In this document: positions 25,281 through 37,884 of the stretch, one piece after another
Layout of the letters: each line of letters opens with the position of its first letter
Numbering within the stretch: the stretch's first letter is position 1
Assembly: GCA_024364735.1 (NCBI GenBank)
Contig: JAGFNQ010000878.1
Coordinates: forward strand, 186,001 to 250,000
Direction: 5' to 3'
DNA length: 64,000 bases
Source: Boesenbergia rotunda
Taxonomy: Eukaryota; Streptophyta; Magnoliopsida; Zingiberales; Zingiberaceae
Notes under the pieces: generated by a model
What the model saw: the letters and a program-made list of their open reading frames with translations, nothing else
Told to the model about the DNA's origin: nothing
The model's database searches: none
Position numbers and translations under genes: made by a program

Positions 25281-26470
25281 CACTACAAGAAAATCCTTAT
25301 TCAACATCACTCAAAAATAACAATTTTATATCAAAATCATTGTTTTTTACTTTTTTTTTTACAATGGTTTTAACGAAAACTATTATTTTGAGCATTTTTT
25401 TCATCAAAGACAATGATTGGTAAAAAACTGATTTCTTTGAGCGGTTTTTTTTTTTTTTGGAGGTTATGAGAAAATCATTGTCCATGTAGGTTTTTTTTTT
25501 AGGTTATGACAATGACTTTTAAAAATTATTATCTATTTGTGCTTTTTTCGAGGCTAAAATAATGATTTTAAAAATTATTTGTGCTTTTTTGGGGTTACAA
25601 TAATGATTTTAAAAATCACTGCCTATGTATGTTTTTTTTAGGGATTACGACAATAGCTTTTGATAATCATTGCTTATTTGGCTTTTTTTTCCATGATAAT
25701 AATTTTTGAAAATTATTATCTACGTGAGTTTTTTTTTTTTTTTGAATTATTTCTCCTTCGGCATTTTTTCCTTTTAACGTTTTTTCCCCCTTCGCAGTTT
25801 TTGGTGTGGTCGCGTTTTTCTTTCCCTCTCCTCGAAATTATATGCCAAAACCCTATACACCCACCCTTCCCTTCCGTTGTCTATGATAGCATTTTTGTTG
25901 AAATGATCATTTATCTCCTTTCCAGATTCCTCCTTATCCGCCGCCTCTGATTTCCGCTCATGGCGACTGTCGATCTCGTCTTCGCCGACGGCAATCCCTT
26001 CGAGGATACGTCCCCTTGTCGCCTTGCCTCCGTATACAGTGATGTGCAGACCAACTGCCTCAACCATCCTCTTCCTTTCTTCAGTCTTCAAGTCGCCCTT
26101 CAAGCTCCTTGATGGCCCCAAGAGCTCCGCCGCCGGAAACCCAGGTACCTACTTGACCATTGCACAGCATCATCCAGATTTGATCGATGGATAGAGGTTT
26201 ACTTGCATCTTTGATGAATTTTCCTTTTTTGGACGTTAATGTCTTTAACTTTGGTACTTGTAGACGAGATCGCTAAGCTATTTCGTAACCTATTTGGTCA
26301 GCCATAGGCAAAGTTGGTGTCGGCCAGCTTGGACCATTCAGATTTGCCCTCAAGCCTGAAGATCGTAGTTGTAGGCTCGATCATTAATGTGCCTGTCATT
26401 CACTTGAGTAAGTAGCAAAATATATTAGAGTTGCAAAACATAAGTTGATTCACTAGGGCAAATTTTGCCA
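25281..26470. mobile_element. CACTA (En/Spm) transposon left end with subterminal repeats and gene-like cargo
   Basis: CACTACAAGAAAATCC at 25281 is the typical CACTA terminus. Then 25450-25735 holds six imperfect units built on 'ttacaataatgattttaaaaatcatt(g/a)(t/c)ctatgt(g/a)tgc'-like sequence, i.e. subterminal transposase-binding repeats. Beyond 25780 the composition changes to GC-rich, gene-like DNA: an ATG at about 25960 opens MATVDLVFADGNPFEDTSPC and runs about 50 codons to a stop, and near 26330 a short frame reads SLDHSDLPSSLKIVVVGS. I do not recognise these proteins. The right terminus (TTTTCTTGTAGTG) was not found, so the extent is a guess. Confidence 0.6.
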
Positions 26471-29400
26471 AGATCAGTCCGACATTTGATGCATGCAGGT
26501 TGCGTTGGTACACAGGTCATTTGGGTTCAGTGCGATTCGGGCTGTGGATTTGCACCCCTGCAACAGCATGCAAGAGAGAGTGTCTCCCCATACATGTTCA
26601 CAACTTCAATTATCATGATTGATTATAAACCAACCTTCAAGTCACTCAACTCCCATTGTGGAACGAATATTATATTCACAATGAAGACTCTTTCCATTCA
26701 CCACTTTTTCTATTCCTATTTTTTCCAACAGCGCCCACCTAGTCCATATCGACAAAGTCAGTGACTCGGATGGAGAAAACTGCATCCATATGTGTGTAGC
26801 AAAGAAAGGACATATCATTGTTAATAGAGACACTGCTAGAGGAACAATGGAAGCAACCATGATGATCTAATGGTGTCAAGTATTGAGCTAGATCATTGAT
26901 GGATTCTCCTTTAATTCGAAGGAGACTCTCTTTAACCTCTGTCAATGCCTCCCTTGCCTCAGCCTTCATGAAAAAGAAAAAGAAATAGAATTTGATGGAA
27001 ATTGAGATTCAGAATTTAGGATTGACAATATACTCAGACTTACCAAGAAAGGGTACAGATTGATTAAGGTTTGGGGTCAAAAGCAATTTAGGAGGTTAAA
27101 ATCTGTCCATATAGTAGATAGATTTCACAGAATTAAGTGGAACTTTAGTAGTATATGCGTAACCTGTAATGAATGATTAAATTACTCAAAAGGCTCAGCA
27201 CCAAAAAGATGATCTTATTGGATGCATTAGGTATAACACAAAGTGTCAGGTACTATTATATTATCTAGTATTATTTGAATAATCAATCATATAGTATTTT
27301 TTATTGGATACATTAGGTACAACACAAAGATGATCTCATTGAATAATAATATAGGCTTTTTTTTAGTCTTACCATGATATTTTAATGTCATATTAGATAT
27401 GTAATATATTTATGTCATATTAGAAATGGGATATTTTCGTGTCATGTTAGATATATACTAGAGTATTCCTCATTTGTGAGATTGTTATATGACATATAAA
27501 TGCACAAATACTTCAATTTAATTTAATTTGATGGTTGCTTCATGAGCCATATGCATGCTTACTATAGGTGCACTCAAACTGATACTAACTATATATTATC
27601 ATGGGTGAGAGACAATGGAGCATTGATAAACTATGAAATTAGAGTCAGCCATTAAGTAGTTAGTGATAGACAGCTTGGCATCGACAAGTCAATTAAAGCA
27701 ATTTGCATATTTATCTCTTCATGAAGCCCTTTTGTGCTTTTTAATAGTAAGCTGTACAATAATATATTTGCCTTCATTCAATCGTATAAATTCACTCTCA
27801 GTTATGGGTTCAGTGGTTAACCAACATACACAATTATGTCTTCTCTTGGAGTAAGCTATGCATACCTGCATCAGCTGAGAAAGCAGTGCATGGAAAAGAT
27901 GGAGAGGGATAAGTTTGAAGCTTGTGTGATGGCAGAGAAGGGCTTCAATGAAAAATTTTGTACCAGCACGACCTCTTCTTCAGTGGTCACTCAGGAAAGG
28001 AACAAGAAGGTATTCGTGCCATAACGCAATGAATGAGCATACATGCATATTCCCCCATGTTTTTTCTCCCCGTACGTGTTCCATCACTTGCACCTTTGAT
28101 TTTGTTATGCATCGTCTTTGCCACCTACACGATGGCAAAGCCATTGATTTTTTTTTAGTAGCCCATTGATTTTGTTATATATGTTATTACTTATTGCTAA
28201 TATCTGACTATCAGTAAAGGGAAAACATCTGTCCAATTTTTTGTTGTACTTTCATTATTTAGTACTGTCTCCCATTCCATCATTGACTTTTTAATGCATC
28301 AAGGAAAACAATAAAGAAGTCAAGAAGCTCCACTTTGGGAAAAAGAAAATGAGCAAAGAGATGGGCACCGAGAAAGAGTCAAACGAGGACAAGAGGAAAT
28401 TCTTTAAGGAATAAAGATTTGGAAAATGAAACTGCAAAAGATGTTGATGTTCTGTATGAATTCTTACAATTAGCACGAACTATAGCTAGTAGTGTGTTTC
28501 AGTCAATCTACTAAAATTTGGATTTGGCAAGCAACGTTATATGTAAGTTGCCAACTTTATTTGAATTCTGAAGAATTTCGATATTGGATGTATACTTAGA
28601 AACTCAAACAGAAAAGGCCATCCTCTCTCTCGATGTGCAACCCTTTATGGACATTCTCCCTCCTCTGTTGGATATTATTATGTCTGTGCTATGATGAAAC
28701 GTGAAGCTATATGGACAAAGTAGATATTAACTGAGGTTCTATAGTATGATCAAAAGAGTTTCTTTTTTTCATTTAGGTTTCATGTAAAATTGAAGGGAAA
28801 AAAATATGCTGGCCAAGAATTAAAATAATCCTCTTTAGTCATGCCAATTGTGATCAACCGATTAACCACCACTATGTCTTTGGAATGGTGGGCAGGTTTG
28901 ATCAATAGTGTGAATTAAGTCAGCCGAGGTGGTCGATCAGAAGAGTGCCGATCGAGCTCTATAAAAGTGGAGTCAGGGTTGCCTTTTCGATCATCAACTA
29001 CAAGCAATCTCTTCATTCTTAGTGCTCGAAAAAAAGTGCTCAAGTCCTACTCGTGTGGTCCGGGAGCTAAGAGGAGTGTCGTAGCACTCAAGGTTTCTAG
29101 TGGTTCATCACAAATTTATTTCCCTACTTATCTTTTAAATATCTTTTTTCATACCTGTGATTATTCTTATAAATTTATAAGAGATTTCTTCACCTCCGGA
29201 AAGGAGAAAGAAACTAATGGACTCACGCTTGAGTGCATCTCTTGGAGGCAGTACTGGGGGGAGGGAACTAAGTAAATATATCTTGTGTCTGGATAGAAAA
29301 AGAAAGGACAGCGAGATAGATTGAAAAAATCACAGACGTTTTTTCCATACTCACCCCCCATATCCTACATGAAGTTTTTGCGAATGCAACGGAAGGTTTT

Positions 29401-29785
29401 CCGCAGGAGCTGAGCAACAACCAAAGTCATGGTCTCAATGGGGAAGAGAAGAAGCTCAAAATTTCAGCTTTCCTACAGGACCATTCCTATTATTCGGCTC
29501 ATAATTCGTTAATAGCTCATTAATGCTAACAAATCAGATTATTGGATTCTACCCGTAATGCACCTTCGATAACTTAAATAGTTAAATCCCCTCCATATAA
29601 CATGTATTAAATATTAATTAGATCATTTAATGGAGTTTAATTCTTAATGATAATTATGTGTGATATTAATTCACATATTAGCTGCGCTAATAAAGATATA
29701 ATCCTTCATTCATCCCTTTTAACGCTTGGCATAATGGCATGACTAGTTCGGGATTGGGCTACATAGATATATTCAGTTGACTTGA
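26471..29785. other. Intergenic region with unrecognised exon-like fragments
   Basis: Nothing certain. Three stretches look more exon-like than their surroundings. Minus 26850-26969 reads MKAEAREALTEVKESLLRIK. Plus 27870-28010 has AG/GT borders and a lysine/glutamate-rich frame (LRKQCMEKMERDKFEACVMA). Plus 28300-28412 is another basic frame ending KRKFFKE-stop. I do not recognise them; they could be fragments captured by the CACTA element or a decayed gene. A TATA-like CTCTATAAAAGTGG lies at 28957. The rest is AT-rich. Confidence 0.3.
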
Positions 29786-29990
29786 TGGTAAAAGGTCATT
29801 TGTTCGTCCCCAGTATCCCCGTCAGTCCGTTTCAGGATCAATACGGAGGAGGTAAATCATGGAGGCTACTAGTCCAGATGTTGTAGTTAGCGCGTGAGAA
29901 AAGCGGACATACTGACTTTGTCAGATTTTGATCCCTTATTTCAAGATGATAATACTCACGCTTTAACCATAAATTCATTCCATATAGAGG
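29786..29990 (+). repeat. SINE-like repeat, copy A
   Basis: Starts TGGTAAAAGGTCATTTGTTCG and carries the family blocks CCGTCAGTCCG, TACGGAGGAGGTAAATC, GGCTACTAGTCC, GTTAGCGCGTGAG, ACTTTGTCAGATTTTGA and CACGCTTTAACCAT. About 205 bp. No convincing flanking duplication. Confidence 0.65.
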
Positions 29991-31146
29991 TAACTTGGGA
30001 TGATACTGACAGTATCAATCACCAAAACATATTTGGTCATTTGAAAGATGTCTTATCGACCAACCAACAATTCTGATTAACCGACCTCCATAACTAAAGC
30101 GAATAAAAAATTACTTAAATTAATTTATATAAGGCGTTCATCAACTAACATTCTAATAGAATGTAAAATTTGGTTACCTAAAATAACTTCAGTTGTCCAA
30201 AACTTCAGTACTTTAGATTTCAAATGTGTTTAGTTTGGTCACCTTATGTAAATATTTCGTCAATCAATTTTTGATTGCAAGAGTAATGTGGTGTCATTAT
30301 CATACAACCTCGCCAAGTGATATCAAAAGTTTAGATATTTAAGAATCTGTGTTTCTATAAATTAATGGATAATTTCTCTTAATTGGGGGTTGATTTAAAA
30401 ATACTGAATTGATGGATTGCTTGTTGTAAATATTTTTTTAATTTACTCTAGTAGCGGATAGAAAACTTTCTTAGAGTCAGATCTATCGTTCTCAAGATTA
30501 ATCAATATAAATTAGATATCTGATACCGACTTAAAAAATAAAAAAATACAGACAGTTTGCAACCCAACACCATGAGCTTTGTTAGAGACTAACAAAAATT
30601 ATATTTTTAATATTTTTAGTTTTTAATCTATTAATACTTTTAAAAAATAATTAATAGTTTTTGGCTGATAAGCTTAGTTTCTACCTAATGATTCACTTAA
30701 ACATAATATCAATACCAATCTATCATGACTCTTAGTGGGCTTAGATAAGCCTTTTACCACCTAGTGGGCTTGATAAGCCTGATTGGTGGACACTTCTTAC
30801 CTTTATGTTTCTAGATAGCCATAGAGTTTCTGGATTACGGTACAGTGGAAGGATGATTAATTATTTTTTAAGTACCTATAATTTGATCTCTAGTTACGAT
30901 AAATTTTACAGGAATTTTTCCTCTAAATAGGGCTCGTAGCCATGGGATGTTGGGCTTATGGACTGCCACCGTGAGCGCTTCTCGATTTATCCTTATGGCC
31001 GATGAAAAATTTTCATAGGGGCGGTCGGTCACCATAAGTTCAACGTTGCACAACCTAATTAGTCATTTCTAAATAGCTAAAGAGATCACCTATAATGAGA
31101 ACTACAAGACCAAACCAGACTCTAAAATTTAAGTTAACTATCGTAG
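29991..31146. other. Intergenic AT-rich DNA; includes dispersed repeat family 2 copy (30840-31050)
   Basis: No gene seen. The phrase 'agcttagataagcc(t/c)...gattg(g/a)t(g/t)gacac' occurs at about 30738-30790 and again at 31346-31373, a local duplication. 30840-31050 is copy 2 of the family described at 6780-7035 (CTAAATAGGGCTCGTAGCC, GATGTTGGGCTTATGG, GCCACCGTGAGCGCTTCTCG). Confidence 0.45.
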
Positions 31147-31357
31147 AGATAAAAGGTGATTCATGTATTCTGAATGTCTTCGCTAATCTATCCCAGAGTC
31201 AATACGGATAAAGTAAATCCTAGAGGCTACTAAGCCAGATAGTGACTAGCATATAAAAGACGACAGACACCTGACTTCATTATAATTTGACTTCAGATAT
31301 GATGATAACAACACTTTATGTGTTAGTCATAAGTTCTTAGTTGATCGGAGCTTAGAT
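31147..31357 (+). repeat. SINE-like repeat, copy B (diverged)
   Basis: GATAAAAGGTGATTCATG, GTCAATACGGATAAAGTAAATCC, AGGCTACTAAGCCAGATAG, GACTTCA...GATGATAACAAC and ATGTGTTAGTCAT align with copies A and D. More decayed than the others. Confidence 0.5.
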
Positions 31358-32640
31358 AAGCCCGATTGATTGACACATCTACCTTTGATACCTACCTTCT
31401 GGCCAATTTGCAAGATCACCTATAATGAGAGCTCTAAGACCAAGCAGGACTCTGCAATACATGCCACATAGCTATAATGGTTTCTAAGATTCAATTTGAT
31501 CATGAATGGTGGATCCCATAGCATCCATCAGAGAGATTCATCATTAGACAGTTGCTAAGGGTTATGATTTTTAAAAATTATTTTGAAACAAGGTTTTAAT
31601 AAATGAAAAAAATAAAGAAAATATTTTAGGAGCTCAATCTTGCCAGTATAGAATTCAATGGAATCTCAATATATTTAAATTTAGAACCCTCAATAACATT
31701 ACGTCGATAAAAGGATGAACTTAGCAGAGGCATTAATTATGTGTTTTTTACATGATAAAGTTCACACATACTTGGTTTGGGTCATATGTAGTGTACGTGA
31801 GATCAATTGGTGTTAGGCACCATCAAACTCATATGGCACATATTGGCAGACATGATACACACGGTAAAGAAGATTAATGTGACACATGAGACACAATATA
31901 AGGTGAAAAATATAATTATAATACTGTGGGTACGCAGAAAGTTTGAGCCAGAAGCAAGGTACTTCCTGAGCTAAACCACTGGATGCACTTACAGGCAGTC
32001 AAATAAGAAATATTCCTGTGAGTAATAATAAACAATTAACAACAATAATACTGCAGTTAAAGAACAACAATTTCCCTGAGAAAAATTACACTGCAGTCAA
32101 AGTACAAATATTCTTGTGAGAAAATAAAGCACTACTAAAGTAAATCTGACTACCCTGAGACCTGGTTCATTAAGCTTGCAAGTAAGAATGCATATTTGGT
32201 TAAGACTTGGCTGCTACCAATCTCTTGTGAAACTTATCATTCTCGAAGAAGCATTCTTTTATCCAAGGCAAATACCTTTCTGCACGCACCAACCTATGGT
32301 AAAAGTAGTCTTTAATCTGTTCTTGCTTTACAATAACAATTGAAAGCTTTATCAAATAACATTAATCCATCCGCATGAGTTGGCATTCTATTAACTTTCT
32401 ATTCCTGCTACTTTAAAATTATAAGACAAATGAGGAATGACTGTCAAAACTCAGCTATCACCCTATTTGAAAAACCTATCACTCTGAAAAGAAAAAAGAA
32501 AGAGAGAGTATTTTACATTGCAATATCTAATTCACAGACTTCTTTATCCTAAGACCAGGAATGCTATCTCAATTCACCTCCATTAAGATCTTCAAAGTTA
32601 TGAATCTTTGGAAGACCTCGTTCAAATCACTTTGGCAGAT
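31358..32640. other. Downstream flank and probable 3' UTR of the trihelix gene
   Basis: AT-rich. The final few hundred bases (about 32200-32640) probably include the 3' UTR of the minus-strand trihelix gene; no polyadenylation site can be fixed. Three imperfect repeats of 'tac/aactgcagt(c/t)aaag(t/a)acaa...ttcc(c/t)tgtgag' lie at 32000-32160. No other gene is visible. Confidence 0.4.
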
Positions 32641-35433
32641 TTATAACTTGTCAGCTATCTTGCCCAGAGCATCAGCTAGTTTGCCAAGAACAATGAGCAA
32701 GCCATTAGTTTGATCTTTCCTCTCATCTCTATCCAATTGGCAATTGAGATTTTGCACTTCTAGTTGGGCTATCAGCATTTTACTGTTTCTGTCTAAAATT
32801 TCAATCAGTCTAGTCTGAAGATCGTTGTCTTCAGCTGCTTCTGGTGATATTCGTCTTCGCTTATGTCCTTCATGTGACGGGGAGCCCTTTTCAAGGTTTT
32901 GAGCATGCTGTTTGTCTTTTGCCATACCTGCGTACAATAAACTAATTAACCAAAATAGAAGTTTCAAATAACCTACTTTGAAAAAAAAAGTTAAACCTCC
33001 TTGTCTATTTTTCACTTCACTATGACTTTGAATTTGTATATTATTAAAGCTTCAATTCAATAGAACCATTTCAATCATTCCACCAAACTATATTCTATTA
33101 GTAAAGTTAACCCTCAAATGCATTAAGAAACAAAGGCAATCATTTGATTTGATCAACACTGACACATAAAAAAAGTGAAGAATAATGTAAACCTTTGTGT
33201 CATAACAAGATGACTGGAAGCTGAATAGAGTTAGTGTCTCTCAGCTTGATCGTAAATGCAGTATGTTCATGATTTAAAAGGATCATTTGATTTAGTGACT
33301 CTGATGAGACTAAATTGAGATTATCATATATTCTCCTTAGAGAATTCTTATGGCTTTTAAAGAATTGAAAAATAATTATTTGAATGCAGGCAGGAACATT
33401 CTGATTGTTTTATCCTTAAGAACTAAGATGATCCTGTTCGCCTATTCATGTCTCTGAGCAAGAGCAGAACATTCCAAAAGCACATGATACAATGAGATAT
33501 GTGATGAGAATCATCATCATGTTTGTCCCAACTATTTGGAGTTAGATACATGAATCTTGCCTCTACTATGCTCTTCATATTCACAAGTTTAATAAATTTT
33601 GTTGTTATGAAACACAATCCTTAATGAAGATTTTGAAAATTGAATAAGAATACAAATAAAAAAAAGTTCTTTTTGATCAATCTAGGAGTATCGGGGATGA
33701 GCTTTAGTTACTTATAAATGGAATAGCTCACCGGACCAAAAAAGGTACTTTACAAATAATACACAAATTAAAACCTATTCAGTCAGTCTAGTGGATCGTC
33801 ATTTTTAGTTCTAAAATCACTCAAAGTTGCTCATGATGTTTGACCAGTAGAGAATTTGTCTGCAGAAAGAAGAAAATGTTGCAAAGATATGCAATGACAA
33901 GTAAGCTACACCAGCATAAACATACTTATTAAAAGTAAATTGAAATCTTACAGAAAATAGTCTTCACCATCTTTTAACAAAAGAACTTTGCCATAGACTT
34001 ATAGCAAAAGAAATTTGCACGTCTGATCGAGTGCTACTATTCAACATGTATTTTAAATCGCCATTAGCCGTCTATTGAATTTTAAATAGGCATCTTCACA
34101 AATACAGTCCATACAACTTCCCATTAAGGACAAACTTGAGAAACAGAACTAGTATCAAATTGAATTAGGCACCCAAAATATACCTTAGTTAAAATAAAGT
34201 CATGTCAGACAGTTAATAAAAAGAGTAGGCACCCAAAATATAACTTAGTTTTGCGTTGCATTACAAAAAGAAAATAGGTTCTTTTCCATCTCTCCAACTC
34301 TGCTCATGTACATCTATCCTTTCTCTATCATCAACATAGAAAAATATCATTATCTGATGAGAAGACTATTGATTTATGTGACCAAAGACATTGGAAGAGA
34401 CAAAATCAAATTGAATTAGAGTCCCGTTGAATTTTAGCAGTTTAATATTTTGGAAGTGTTCGAGGAGTGAAAAGTATCTTATGATTTACTGTGAAATTAA
34501 AAAAAAAATTACCTTGACCAAAATCCAATCTCTCTTGTCCTGGTGATTCTCCGTTCTTCTCTACATGGGGAAGATGGTGACAGAAAGAAATATCAATTAC
34601 ACAAAACTTTAGAGGGAGGAAGAAAAAAAAAACTGAACTTTTGTGGGGGTAATCAGAAATTTGATCGGAATTAGGGGAAATTAATCAAGTAATTTTGATA
34701 GCCTGAATTGAATCCTTAGCCAGGATAAAGAAAAAGGGGGTTGACCTGAGATTGGGACAGCTGTTACAGGCTGCGGTGGCGGCAGCGGATCATCTTCCTC
34801 CTCCTCGGCCTCTTTCTCCTCCTCGAAGTCAGAGAACAATCCATCCTCGGCCGCCGTCCGCCCGCTATCAAACACGGCCTCTTCTACCTCGGCCGGTGGC
34901 GGCGTCAGCACATCCCTTTTCTTCCCCTCTTCCTCTTCGGCCGCAAGCTCTGCTTCCGCTTCCGATTCCAGTTCCGGCAAGGCTGCCCCATCAATGATGT
35001 CATACACCTCCCGGTCAAAGAATCCCGGAAGCCTCTTCTCCCTCCTCAGATCGTTCCTCATCGTCCAAAACGACTCCTTTCCCTTCGCCTCCCACTCTTT
35101 AATCTTCTTGAAGTCGCCAGCGAGGTTGCTCCACCGTTTCCGGCACTGCACCGCACCCCGATTCACCCCGTGCCGCTGGCAGTACGACGAGATCGACGCC
35201 CACTTAGGCTCCACCGGCGCGGCCGCCGCTGCTCCCTCCTCCCCAACTACCCCCACGCCGCCGCCCCGCCCGCGCACCCTCCCGCGGCTCTCCACCGCAC
35301 GCTTCCCCCTTATCAGTAATAGTATTTCCTGCCTCGTCCACCGCGGCAGCCGTGGCAGGCGCCCTGATCCCGGCCCGCCGCCTCCGCCGCTGTCGTGGCC
35401 GTTGGAACCCCCTGCTTCGACGGCGTTCGCCAT
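32641..35433 (-). CDS. ASR3-like trihelix (GT) transcription factor
   Basis: Putative nuclear DNA-binding regulator of the plant trihelix family. Arabidopsis ASR3 is a repressor in immune signalling; the same role here is only a guess. Exons 34746-35433, 34513-34560 and 32641-32927 join in phase to 340 codons plus stop. The trihelix domain spans about residues 28-160 with the tryptophan triad W32, W78 and W101 (PRWTRQE, KWASISSYC, CRKRWSNLAGDFKKIKEWE). The loop after helix 1 is expanded and Gly/Ala-rich. An acidic stretch (about 165-215) follows, and exon 3 has a basic KRRR and a helix LQTRLIEILDRNSKMLIAQ. The ending KLADALGKIADKL is characteristic of ASR3-type proteins. The in-frame upstream ATG at 35508 would add 25 Cys/Arg-rich residues; I prefer MANAVEAGG. 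Exon 1 is strongly GC-rich. A SINE-like insertion lies 240-510 bp upstream. Confidence 0.9.
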
Positions 35434-35744
35434 CGACGCGACGCAACGCAACGCGACCCAACGCAGCGGATGAGAGCCGCAACAATCACGGCAGCCGCGT
35501 AAACGCACGTAAATAGTTAACGGTGCAGTAACGGAATCAGGAGGGCGCCGTCGATTCGACGGTTACCCTTTCTTTCTCAAAATTCTTAAATAGATATTTT
35601 TTTTATAAGTCATCTATCTAAATCTTCAGCTCTAATAATTCTGTCCGTCCATGAAAATTTCCCAAATTGATCAAAATTCTCATAGGAGAGATTTGATTAG
35701 GTCATGATTATCATCCCTCCTCCGATCCCTATTAACATCACGGC

Positions 35745-35945
35745 GTCCTCACGAGATAAACTAATGTTAACACGTGCAGTGTTATCACATTGAAATCTGA
35801 AAGTTAAAATCTGACAAAATCAGTATTTACGCCCTCCTCATATACTAGCCACAATAGACTAGTAGTCCTCGTGATTTATCTTTTTCGTGTTAATTCTGAG
35901 ACGGATTGACGAAAATATTAAAGACGAACGAATCATTTTTTACTA
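35745..35945 (-). repeat. SINE-like repeat, copy C, upstream of the trihelix gene
   Basis: Minus strand: starts TAGTAAAAAATGATTCGTTCG, ends CTCGTGAGGAC; 201 bp. Flanked by a 17-bp direct repeat (35728-35744 versus 35946-35962; 14 of 17 match), read as an old target-site duplication. Interior blocks ACTACTAGTC, GTGGCTAGTATATGAGG and TTTTGTCAGATTTT match the family. Confidence 0.7.
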
Positions 35946-36833
35946 CCTATTCACATCGCGACGCCTTTACCACAATCATATCGACACATTAATAAATGTT
36001 GTGGTCAAGTTACCCAAGAGAGGGCAATTAATCAAGGGAAAGCAAAGGGACATCCCTTTCCTAGTTTGGGGCTGATAAGCCACTTCCACCATCCTGTGTT
36101 GTTCCATTCTCCTAATGCAACCTCCTCCCTCAGTTTGTTTTTTTTGTTTATATGTATTGCACATCCATCGTATTATGTGGCTTGTGGTTATTCTAACCGT
36201 CGTGCTCATCTTTTCTAACAATATGTGGCTCTTCTTTATGATTAAGTCCTTTTCTTGATGCATTCACTTACTCTTCCTCTTCACTATTGGTATAAAATTG
36301 CATGATCACTATCCCAAACTTATCAAGAATAATCCCAGTACCTAAATTGCTCTAGGTTATGGGGGAAAAAAACAATCATGGGAATAGAAATATACTCATT
36401 ATTTTTTTTTGATCGAGTACGATTAAAATTCTCATATAAATACTGATTTTTAAATTTTTTTTTAAATAATTCCTTATGGTTACTGATATCAACTCTCTAA
36501 AGTTAACCCTAGATAGATGTAAAGGTCAGAATCATGAGTTCGCCTACCGCATCAGAGTATAAAAACTCAGAATAATAATTTTCTACCCTATCAAGTTAGA
36601 GTAGCAATAATAACCCTACCGCATCATAGACAACAATAAAGATTTACATTTTCTATAATATTGATCCTTTGGACTTAATTGTCCTAGAGGTAAGATGTCT
36701 CGGGGCTTGACTGAGATTGTAAAATTATCAAATCAAATAACCATCGATTTTTGATGAATCCAAAAGAAATATCCTTTCATATGGTGATCTATTTAATTTG
36801 TTAATTTATCTCTCCACAAATGACTATGAAATC
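35946..36833. other. Intergenic AT-rich DNA, no gene seen
   Basis: Short tract at 36540-36640 with recurring CCTACCGCATCA / CTACCCTATCAAG phrases, reminiscent of the sequence into which SINE-like copy D is inserted (CCCACCGTATCAAGA). No coding sequence recognised. Confidence 0.4.
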
Positions 36834-37784
36834 TGATCCGGTTGGGTGGTTTTCGGAGGAGGATCGGAGGCCCGGTCTGGTTCGATTGAGTGTGACCCGG
36901 ATCGGGAAAGACTGCGCAGGGTCGTCCCCGATCTTATGAGCAGGGCCTAAGGCTCAGCAGAAAGAAGGGAGGTCAAGGCGAATAAGGCCTCGGTTCGGGC
37001 TCAGATGGTCGGGGTCAGTTGCCCGAGGTCAGCTACTCGGCACCGACCACTCAGGGTCGGCCACTCGGATCAGTCACCCGAGGTCAGTCACCTGAGGTCG
37101 GCCACTCGGGGTCAGTCACCTGAGGTCGATCACCCGGGGTCAGTCACCCGAGGTCGGCCACGCGGGGTCAGTCCCCTATGTCGGTCGCTCGGGGTCAGTC
37201 GCCCGAGGTCAATCACTCAGCTCGGGTGTCTCTAGCCGAGTGCCCTGAGTTCGCCCCACGTGTAGAGGCTTATGACCCGAACTCACCCGACCAACCCGAA
37301 CTACGGGTCAGGGCGAGCCGACCGAGCGATTAAGGGATCCCCTCTGCAATAATAAGGTAGCAGACTTCTGACATAATCATCACCTGACACAACCGCCTGA
37401 CAAAGCCGCCTAACGTTAATGAGAATCAGAAGAGGCAGTTCAAACAGGGTGTCAGGCGGCTGTGGCAGTCTCACAAGGTCAGTAAAGCTGCCATAGGTTC
37501 AGTTTGCCAACTGACTCATCCTTAATGAGACAGGACATCTCTGACATGGCAGAGGGTTTTCCTCCCCCTATATAAACCCCCTTGTGGCTCCAGGAAAGGG
37601 GCTTTTTGCTGCCACTTTGCAACCACGCCACTACTTTGTGAGCCCCGTTTTGGTCCGAGCCGAGCGACTTGAGCTCTACCCTCATCCAAGCCCGACCCCG
37701 ACCCTCGAGTTACAGCAGACCGGGTCGTCTTGGTCAGACCGAGTCATCCGAGTGAGAACCGGTCTTCGCTTGTCGACAGGATCA
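36834..37784. mobile_element. Gypsy-type solo LTR, 951 bp, TSD AAATC, with internal minisatellite
   Basis: Ends are TGATCC and GGATCA, flanked by AAATC on both sides (36829-36833 and 37785-37789), so this is a complete solo LTR. 37013-37215 is a tandem array built on a roughly 12-base half-unit GGTC(A/G)G(T/C)CAC(C/T)CG, alternating GAGGTCGGCCACTCG and GGGGTCAGTCACCCG. A TATA box CCCTATATAAACCCCC lies at about 37568 on the plus strand. No ORF is meaningful. Confidence 0.9.
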
Positions 37785-37884
37785 AAATCGATCATGTGGA
37801 ACGTTCATATCAAAATATGACTTTTCTAAATCTCCTAAAGATATTTCTGAAAACATAAAATAATAGTTTCCCACTGTATCAAGA

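Noticed and set aside
34752..35485. Plus-strand and alternative minus-strand ORFs of 81-159 codons
   Set aside because: Shadows of the GC-rich first exon of the trihelix gene, whose frame alone carries the Trp triad.
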